This document shows, in pieces, positions 35,133-40,658 of a DNA stretch of 40,658 bases. Source of the DNA: Bacteroidota bacterium (GTDB lineage Bacteria > Bacteroidota > Bacteroidia > Bacteroidales > Prolixibacteraceae). The stretch's first letter is position 1. The number at the start of each line of letters is the position of its first letter. The stretch lies in assembly GCA_030684645.1 (NCBI GenBank), contig JAUXUF010000124.1, forward strand, positions 1 to 40,658. The letters run 5' to 3'. The notes below the pieces were generated by a model that did not search any database, was not told where the DNA came from, and saw nothing but the letters and a program-made list of their open reading frames with translations. The position numbers were made by a program, and so were the translations under genes.

Positions 35133-35235
35133 GCCGGCAAAAATAATATTTCCAGAATAATAAACTGTTCAGTATCTTAATAATTGTTTTTAGAGAAGTA
35201 TTTTTGTTAAGTTTTTGAATCATATTTGAAACTTG

Positions 35236-35251
35236 TCCGCCAACTGGCGGA
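35236..35251. promoter_or_regulatory. perfect palindrome TCCGCC-AACT-GGCGGA in front of the 143-aa gene
   Basis: A 16-bp perfect inverted repeat, GC-rich in an AT-rich context. It abuts the -7 box TAAATTTG (35253-35260) of the following gene and could be an operator or a dispersed palindrome. Confidence 0.5.
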
Positions 35252-35252
35252 T

Positions 35253-35260
35253 TAAATTTG
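35253..35260 (+). promoter_or_regulatory. Bacteroidota -7 box (TAAATTTG)
   Basis: An exact TAnnTTTG match 9 bp before the ATG at 35270; a TTG at 35233-35235 lies 17 bp upstream as a weak -33. The TTG at 35258 inside it is not a likely start codon. Confidence 0.45.
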
Positions 35261-35269
35261 AAACTAACT

Positions 35270-35701
35270 ATGCCTTCACGCGACTACCTAATTCGCCAAA
35301 TCGAAGAAATGGGTGTTTTTCTGGCTCTCTTACTTCACCGTATTTTAAAACTGAAAGAAGAAAATCAACAGGAACAAATCGGATCTGTTGTTCGGGAAGC
35401 TTTAGTTCAGGAATTAAAACTGGATATTGATCAGGTCATTGTGCTTGAAAATGATGATTTTTTATCGGTAATAAAAGAACATTTACAAAGTGAAGATCAA
35501 CTGGAGAAATTGGCTGATATCCTGAAAATTCTTGGTCAGGATATCGGACTTTCCTTCACAGTCACCAAGGCAGCATATCTTCAGAAATCTTTGTTTTTGT
35601 TTACACATCTTCAGGAAACAAGTATTAATTTTTCATTTGAGCGGCAGACTAAAATACGGGAACTTCAGGAGCTGCTTCGTATCAATGGACTAACGGAGTG
35701 A
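35270..35701 (+). CDS. small helical hypothetical protein (possibly DUF6483-like)
   Basis: A 143-aa protein starting MPSRDYLIRQIEEMGVFLAL, with a hydrophobic first helix (LALLLHRILKLKEE) and then several amphipathic helices with acidic stretches. The start resembles the DUF6483 pattern (xxxDYIxRxIExLxxxLAxIL) seen in other phyla, but this is from memory. No catalytic motif, cysteine or signal peptide is seen. The ATG at 35270 is taken over a TTG at 35258, which is inside the promoter box. It is convergent with uvrA. Confidence 0.7.
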   Translation: MPSRDYLIRQIEEMGVFLALLLHRILKLKEENQQEQIGSVVREALVQELKLDIDQVIVLENDDFLSVIKEHLQSEDQLEKLADILKILGQDIGLSFTVTKAAYLQKSLFLFTHLQETSINFSFERQTKIRELQELLRINGLTE

Positions 35702-35795
35702 TTCCAAATCATGCCACATTTTACCTGTGTGAATTCCGAAATTTTGGTGGCCGTCGTAAGTTGGTGGTAACTGTTCTGAGCAGATGCTTTGATTT

Positions 35796-38600
35796 TCAAA
35801 GCTTTCCTTTCAACGCGGCCCCTGTGTATGATTCCGGAATACAAACCAGGTCTTCAGGTTTTCCTTCGAAGAGAATTCGCCCACCATCTTTTCCTCCTTC
35901 AGGACCCAGATCGATTACCCAATCTGCACATTTTATCACGTCCAGGTTGTGCTCAATAATGATGATGCTGTGTCCGCGCGAAATCAATGCATTGAACGAA
36001 TCGAGCAATTTCCGGATATCGTGAAAGTGAAGCCCGGTGGTGGGCTCATCAAAAATAAACAAGGAAGGACTTCCTTTTTCCTTGGCCAGAAAAGAGGCCA
36101 GTTTAATTCGCTGACTTTCCCCGCCCGACAAAGTGCTCGATGATTGTCCAAGTTTTACATAGCCCAAACCCACGTCTTGCAGCGGTTTTAGCATTTTGGC
36201 AATCTTTTTTGCTGATGTCGATTTGTGACTTCCAAAGAAATCGATTGCTTCATCAACCGTTAAATCAAGGATATCGTAAATGTTTTTCTCTTCAAAGGTG
36301 ATTTCCAGCACTTCGTCCCTGAACCGTTTGCCCTTGCAGCTTTCGCATTCCAGATGAATATCAGCCATGAACTGCATTTCGACTGTGATTTCGCCTTCAC
36401 CCTGGCATTCTTCGCATCGGCCACCTTCCACATTGAATGAAAAATGCGATGGTTTAAATCCATTGTATTTTGAACTTTGCAGTTCGGAGAATAATTTCCG
36501 GATTTCGTCATAGACTTTCAGATAGGTTGCCGGATTTGAACGTGACGATTTTCCGATCGGATTCTGATCAACAAATTCAACGGATGTAATCAGGTTGAAA
36601 TCGCCCCGGATCATATCGTGCTGCCCGGTTTTTTCGCTAAAACCGCCAAACATTTTTGCCATTGCCGGATACAAAACCTTGGTAACGAGCGACGATTTTC
36701 CTGAACCACTCACTCCGGTTACTACACAAATGGTATTGAGCGGAAATTTGACATCGATATTCCTGAGGTTGTTTTCGCGGGCGCCGGTAATTTCAAGGTA
36801 GTTGCTCCATTTGCGCCGCGATTGAGGGATGTCAATCTTTTCCCGTCCTGTCAGGTATTTGGCAGTCATGCTATCGGATGAGGCTTCCAATTGTTCGTGA
36901 GTCCCCTGGAAAACGACTTCGCCTCCCAAGCGGCCTGCTAAAGGACCGATGTCGATAATTTCGTCAGCTTCGCGGATAATTTCCTCATCGTGCTCCACCA
37001 CAATAACCGTATTTCCGAGTTTTTGCAGTTTTCTCAAAACACGGATCAGCCGGGCAGTGTCCCTTGAATGCAGGCCAATGCTGGGTTCGTCCAGAATGTA
37101 CATGGAGCCAACCAGGCTACTACCCAACGAAGTTGCCAGATTGATACGCTGCGATTCGCCACCCGATAAGGTTGATGAAAGCCGGTTCAGGGTTAAATAT
37201 CCCAGACCGACATCGGTTAAAAAATCAAGCCGGTTGTTTATTTCAGTCAGGATTCGTTCGGCAATTTTTGTTTCATGGTCCGAAAGTTTCAGTTTCAGGA
37301 AGAATTCCTGAAGTTCATCAATCGGAAGTAATACCAAATCCTGAATGGATTTTTGGCCCACTTTCACATACATCGCTTCTTTTTTTAACCGTGTTCCGCG
37401 ACAATCCGGACAGCTGGTTTTACCACGGTATCTTGAAAGCATGACCCGGTACTGAATTTTATAGACGTTTTCTTCCAGCATTTTGAAAAACTGGTTCAGT
37501 CCCTGGAAATGTTGATTCCCCGTCCATAACAATTGCCGCTGAGTTTCGTTGAGTTCGTAATACGGCTTGTGAATCGGGAAATTGAAATTTTCAGCTGCAT
37601 AAACCAATTCGTCCTTCCATTCTTTCATTTTATCGCCTTTCCAACAGGCAATGGCATCCTGGTAAACAGACAGGGATTTATTCGGGATAACCAGGTCTTC
37701 GTCAATTCCGATTACTTTTCCGTAACCTTCACAGGCTTTGCAGTCCCCGATTGGATTGTTGAAACTGAACAGGTGTACCGAAGGTTCTTCGAATTCGATG
37801 CCATCGGCTTCAAAAAGGTTGGAGAAATGTTCTACTCTCACTTCCGGTTCTTCAAAGATTTTGATGATACATTCGCCATGACCTTCAAAAAAGGCCGTCT
37901 GAACCGAATCGGCAATCCGGCTCAGATTGTCTTCATCATTCATAACCGTTGCCCTGTCAATCACAATGTTGCAAGTCGAATCCTTACATTGTTCCGGATT
38001 ATTTTCCTTCAGAAGCTCGTCAATCTTTCTTACTTCGTTATTTATTTCAAGCCGGGTAAATCCCTGCTGAAGCAATAGTTCTGCTTCCTGTAGTAATGTT
38101 CGCCCATTCTTAACTTTCAGCGGAGAGCCAATCATGAACCGGGTGTTTTCAGGAAAGGACATAATAAAATTGGTCACATCGCTTACATGATGTTGTTTGA
38201 CTTCTTTTCCTGAAATAGGGGAGATGGTTTTCCCGATCCGGGCAAATAACAGTTTCAGATAATCGTAAATTTCGGTAGAAGTGCCTACTGTCGATCGTGG
38301 ATTGCGGGTATTCACCTTTTGCTCAATGGCAATTGCCGGAGGAATTCCTTTGATATAATCGACTTCAGGCTTGTTTATTCGTCCGAGAAACTGGCGTGCG
38401 TATGACGATAAACTTTCAACATAGCGTCGCTGACCCTCAGCATACAGGGTGTCGAAAGCCAGTGATGATTTTCCGGAACCAGATAATCCACTGATTACAA
38501 TGAATTTATTCCGGTGTATATTTAAATCAATGTTTTTTAGATTGTGAACCCGGGCGCCTTTAATTTGAATGTATGATGAAAAATTGGAAAGAGGACTCAT
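35796..38600 (-). CDS. uvrA: excinuclease ABC subunit A
   Basis: A 934-aa DNA-damage recognition ATPase of nucleotide excision repair. Two ABC-type nucleotide-binding domains are seen: Walker [15 protein letters not shown] (residue 36 area) and [14 protein letters not shown]; signatures [16 protein letters not shown] and [16 protein letters not shown]; Walker [12 protein letters not shown] and [11 protein letters not shown]. Zinc-binding cysteine groups [16 protein letters not shown] and CEECQGEG...CESCKGKRF are present. It acts with UvrB and UvrC, not encoded here. Length and motifs are standard. Confidence 0.97.
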   Translation of the reverse strand: MSPLSNFSSYIQIKGARVHNLKNIDLNIHRNKFIVISGLSGSGKSSLAFDTLYAEGQRRYVESLSSYARQFLGRINKPEVDYIKGIPPAIAIEQKVNTRNPRSTVGTSTEIYDYLKLLFARIGKTISPISGKEVKQHHVSDVTNFIMSFPENTRFMIGSPLKVKNGRTLLQEAELLLQQGFTRLEINNEVRKIDELLKENNPEQCKDSTCNIVIDRATVMNDEDNLSRIADSVQTAFFEGHGECIIKIFEEPEVRVEHFSNLFEADGIEFEEPSVHLFSFNNPIGDCKACEGYGKVIGIDEDLVIPNKSLSVYQDAIACWKGDKMKEWKDELVYAAENFNFPIHKPYYELNETQRQLLWTGNQHFQGLNQFFKMLEENVYKIQYRVMLSRYRGKTSCPDCRGTRLKKEAMYVKVGQKSIQDLVLLPIDELQEFFLKLKLSDHETKIAERILTEINNRLDFLTDVGLGYLTLNRLSSTLSGGESQRINLATSLGSSLVGSMYILDEPSIGLHSRDTARLIRVLRKLQKLGNTVIVVEHDEEIIREADEIIDIGPLAGRLGGEVVFQGTHEQLEASSDSMTAKYLTGREKIDIPQSRRKWSNYLEITGARENNLRNIDVKFPLNTICVVTGVSGSGKSSLVTKVLYPAMAKMFGGFSEKTGQHDMIRGDFNLITSVEFVDQNPIGKSSRSNPATYLKVYDEIRKLFSELQSSKYNGFKPSHFSFNVEGGRCEECQGEGEITVEMQFMADIHLECESCKGKRFRDEVLEITFEEKNIYDILDLTVDEAIDFFGSHKSTSAKKIAKMLKPLQDVGLGYVKLGQSSSTLSGGESQRIKLASFLAKEKGSPSLFIFDEPTTGLHFHDIRKLLDSFNALISRGHSIIIIEHNLDVIKCADWVIDLGPEGGKDGGRILFEGKPEDLVCIPESYTGAALKGKL

Positions 38601-38765
38601 TCGTTATGTTATTAAAATGCAAATAAATTTGTTTTATTGAAAAAAATGATTCATTTTTACAGGCACAAAATTAGCAAATTGTTTAACTCTCATTAAAAAA
38701 AGCTTGCCTATCGACAGAACTGTACTCTTTAATTATTGAATTCAGTCACATAATAATTCAGAGTC

Positions 38766-39359
38766 ATGTTCAGAACAGAAGACCTGAGCGATAATTCGCT
38801 CGTAAAACAATTTGTTGATGGCGATCAGGCATCTATTGAAATACTTATTGCCCGCCATAAAAAGAGAGTTTTTACCTACATCGTACTCATTGTAAAAAAT
38901 CATCATCTTGCGGAAGACATCTTTCAGGATACCTTTATTAAGGTCATCCGATCGTTGAAAACCGGGAAATATACCGAAAACGGTAAATTTATTTCCTGGG
39001 TGCTTCGTATTTCTCACAACCTGATTATCGATCACTTCAGAAAAGAAAAATTACTTAGCACAACTTCAAATGATGATACCAGTATCGATCTTTTCAATTC
39101 CGCGAAATATTCGGAGGAAAACATCGAAGATAAACTGGTTCACGAACAAATTACCAGCGATGTCCGACTTTTAATTGAGGAATTGCCTGATGATCAGCGT
39201 CAGGTAATCATGATGCGTCATTTTCAGGGATTAAGTTTTAAAGAAATTGCCGATTTGACAGACGTCAGTATTAATACGGCTTTGGGCCGGATGCGCTATG
39301 CTTTGATCAACCTCCGGAAAATGATCGAGAAAAAAAATCTGAGCCTCACGAAAATTTAG
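38766..39359 (+). CDS. ECF-type RNA polymerase sigma factor
   Basis: A 197-aa sigma-70 family member. Region 2 includes RVFTYIVLIVKNHHLAEDIF and FISWVLRISHNLIIDHFRKE; region 4 is ELPDDQRQVIMMRHFQGLSF followed by KEIADLTDVSINTALGRMRY, a helix-turn-helix. Regions 1 and 3 are absent, as in ECF factors. No anti-sigma factor with a membrane helix is next to it; a 76-aa cytoplasmic protein follows 68 bp later. The regulon is unknown. Divergent from uvrA. Confidence 0.94.
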   Translation: MFRTEDLSDNSLVKQFVDGDQASIEILIARHKKRVFTYIVLIVKNHHLAEDIFQDTFIKVIRSLKTGKYTENGKFISWVLRISHNLIIDHFRKEKLLSTTSNDDTSIDLFNSAKYSEENIEDKLVHEQITSDVRLLIEELPDDQRQVIMMRHFQGLSFKEIADLTDVSINTALGRMRYALINLRKMIEKKNLSLTKI

Positions 39360-39427
39360 CAACTGGGTACAATATTTTTATTTAAGCTGCGTTAATTCTT
39401 TATAACTAAAAACAGTAACGTCAGCCT

Positions 39428-39658
39428 ATGAGTAAACTCTCTACCTTGAATTATTTGATCAGTTCATATTACGCCGGAAAAAAGGAAGTTGAAATCCTTA
39501 GGTTTGCTGGATTTGCTTCTGAAAATTATTGCAAGAATGAAAATCAGATCGGATTTGAGCCTTCGCAAAACAGTATTGATGCGATCTTAAGTTTTGCGTC
39601 ACAGTACGAAGTGCTAAAATCAGGAAATATCGGAAATATTGAATTGAATCTGAATTGA
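39428..39658 (+). CDS. small conserved protein linked to the ECF sigma factor
   Basis: A 76-aa protein starting MSKLSTLNYLISSYYAGKKE. The C-terminal part, PSQNSIDAILSFASQYEVLK then GNIELNLN, resembles (by memory) a Bacteroidota family found directly after sigma factor genes, with the pattern PSxxSIxxILxFAxxYxV. No membrane span is present, so it is not a classical anti-sigma factor. It may regulate the sigma factor or be a passenger. It has a terminator directly behind. Confidence 0.75.
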   Translation: MSKLSTLNYLISSYYAGKKEVEILRFAGFASENYCKNENQIGFEPSQNSIDAILSFASQYEVLKSGNIGNIELNLN

Positions 39659-39676
39659 ATCCCGAAGAAATTATTT

Positions 39677-39706
39677 AAAAGCATCTTGACAAAGATGCTT
39701 TTTTTT
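39677..39706 (+). terminator. Rho-independent terminator after the 76-aa gene
   Basis: AAAAGCATCTT (39677-39687), loop GACA, AAGATGCTTTT (39692-39702), followed by more T to 39706. It overlaps the -33 element of the next promoter. Confidence 0.9.
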
Positions 39707-39717
39707 ATTTATATTTG
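39686..39717 (+). promoter_or_regulatory. promoter of the SPFH gene, overlapping the terminator
   Basis: The -33 TTGAC (39686-39690) and -7 TATATTTG (39710-39717) are separated by 19 bp. The -33 sits in the loop of the upstream terminator hairpin. Confidence 0.7.
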
Positions 39718-39757
39718 TGATATCAAATTAATATCAAAACAATTTAAATCTGATAGT

Positions 39758-40606
39758 ATGGAAAAGTTATTTAATGCCCGCTCCGGTTATTTGTTTCTGT
39801 TGCTTGAAGTTTTATTTCTGGCATTGGCAATAGCCGGTTTTATCAATGAAGTCATCATTCCTTCAGTGGTATTGATTGTTTTGTTTGTGTTACTGGCTCC
39901 TGGCTTTATAGCAGTTGATCCGAATCAGAGTTACGTATTAATACTGTTCGGTGCATACAAAGGAACAATCAAAGACAACGGCTTCTTTTGGGTCAATCCA
40001 TTTTTTGTAAAAAAGAAATTTTCTCTTCGGGCCCGAAACTTCAACAGCGAACCCATCAAAGTGAATGATAAACTCGGAAATCCGATTATGATCGGTCTTG
40101 TCCTCGTGTGGAAAGTAGAAGAAACCTATCGTGCTGCCTTTGGTGTGGACGAATACGAACATTTTGTAGTGGTGCAAAGCGAAGCTGCCTTGCGTAAACT
40201 GGCCGGTTTGTATCCTTACGACAATATTGAAGATGATCATGCCAAAATTACCTTGCGCGACGGTGGGGAAGAAGTAAACCAGATGCTTGAAGGTGAAATT
40301 CGTGAACGTTTGGAAATTGCAGGGATTTACGTAATTGAAGCCCGGATCAATTACATCGCTTATGCCCAGGAAATTGCCCAGGCCATGTTGAAACGCCAAC
40401 AGGCTACAGCGATTGTTGCTGCCCGGTTCAAAATCGTTGAAGGTGCGGTTAGTATGGTTGAAATGGCTTTGGCTGAATTAAGCAAGCGTGAAATCGTAAC
40501 ACTCGATGAAGATAAAAAGGCAACTATGGTGAGCAACTTGCTGGTGGTTTTATGCGGCGACAAGGAAGCTACTCCTGTAGTAAATACCGGAACACTTTAT
40601 CAATAG
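39758..40606 (+). CDS. SPFH/Band 7 (stomatin-prohibitin-flotillin) domain membrane protein
   Basis: A 282-aa protein from ATG 39758. Two close membrane helices come first (FLLLEVLFLALAIAGFI; VVLIVLFVLLAPGFI). The SPFH domain follows: VDPNQSYVLILFGAYKGTIK, GFFWVNPFFVKKKFSLRARN and DKLGNPIMIGLVLVWKVEE, then a helical coiled region (AQEIAQAMLKRQQATAIVAA). SPFH proteins organise membrane microdomains or protease complexes. The frame extends back to 39686, but that start is in the promoter. The next gene begins 4 bp after its stop codon. Confidence 0.92.
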   Translation: MEKLFNARSGYLFLLLEVLFLALAIAGFINEVIIPSVVLIVLFVLLAPGFIAVDPNQSYVLILFGAYKGTIKDNGFFWVNPFFVKKKFSLRARNFNSEPIKVNDKLGNPIMIGLVLVWKVEETYRAAFGVDEYEHFVVVQSEAALRKLAGLYPYDNIEDDHAKITLRDGGEEVNQMLEGEIRERLEIAGIYVIEARINYIAYAQEIAQAMLKRQQATAIVAARFKIVEGAVSMVEMALAELSKREIVTLDEDKKATMVSNLLVVLCGDKEATPVVNTGTLYQ

Positions 40607-40610
40607 AACG

Positions 40611-40658
40611 ATGAACAAGGTATTGTTTAAAGAATCACATCAATTCAGGCAGTGGTGG
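40611..40658 (+). CDS. start of the gene after the SPFH gene (3' end outside window)
   Basis: Sixteen codons from ATG 40611 read MNKVLFKESHQFRQWW without a stop. The short spacing (4 bp) indicates an operon with the SPFH gene. In Bacteroidota this place is often taken by a small membrane protein with a similar start, but the visible part is too short to assign. Confidence 0.55.
   Translation, partial: MNKVLFKESHQFRQWW

Noticed and set aside
37533-38078. 181-codon plus-strand frame opposite uvrA
   Set aside because: It lies wholly within uvrA, whose motifs are complete in the other strand.
39938-40399. 153-codon minus-strand frame opposite the SPFH gene
   Set aside because: The SPFH domain is unambiguous; the minus frame is a shadow.

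Overview
The window looks like chromosomal DNA of a Bacteroidota member, probably of the Marinilabiliales/Prolixibacteraceae type; the phylum is inferred from gene content and promoter style, and the family is a guess. Evidence includes a MoxR/DUF58/Bat-type operon, an alternative complex III (ActA-F) operon, a CarboxypepD_reg/TonB-dependent receptor, type B L31, few Shine-Dalgarno sequences, and many TAnnTTTG (-7) promoter boxes. No rRNA, tRNA, insertion sequence, CRISPR array or prophage was recognised.

Layout. 1-2856 (-): moxR, a DUF58 protein and the start of a BatD-like membrane protein. 3050-7193: truA (+), a 60-aa protein (-), an M13 lipoprotein peptidase (-) and a thioredoxin-like protein (+). 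7240-10534: an OmpR-type two-component system and a membrane-anchored coiled-coil protein, with 11-bp-phased TTTAAT repeats before the regulator gene and before the coiled-coil gene; I read this as an autoregulated circuit. 10535-11237 is decayed, with a possible flippase fragment. 11238-15665: an AlkD-like protein, a BI-1/YccA membrane protein, two tandem paralogous GNAT-like proteins and L31 type B with a textbook promoter. 15742-15816 is a possible AlkB remnant. Then lon, behind a near-consensus sigma-54 element.

18539-20063 (-): two LytTR response regulators, one with Glu in place of the phosphorylated Asp. The 940 bp upstream hold only what looks like the tail of a degraded histidine kinase. 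21030-28889: the actABCDEF operon for quinol oxidation, closed by a strong terminator with no oxidase genes attached. 29045-35132 (-): a DUF255 thioredoxin-domain protein, a RelE-like toxin-antitoxin pair, a PhzF-family protein and a TonB-dependent receptor. 35270-40658: a small helical protein (+), uvrA (-), an ECF sigma factor with a 76-aa companion (+), an SPFH protein and the start of a further gene.

I did not find a clearly new multi-gene system. The most useful signals are regulatory: the phased repeats around the OmpR-type system, the pseudo-receiver LytTR pair, the sigma-54 element before lon, and two families of short-period intergenic repeats (heptamer and octamer).
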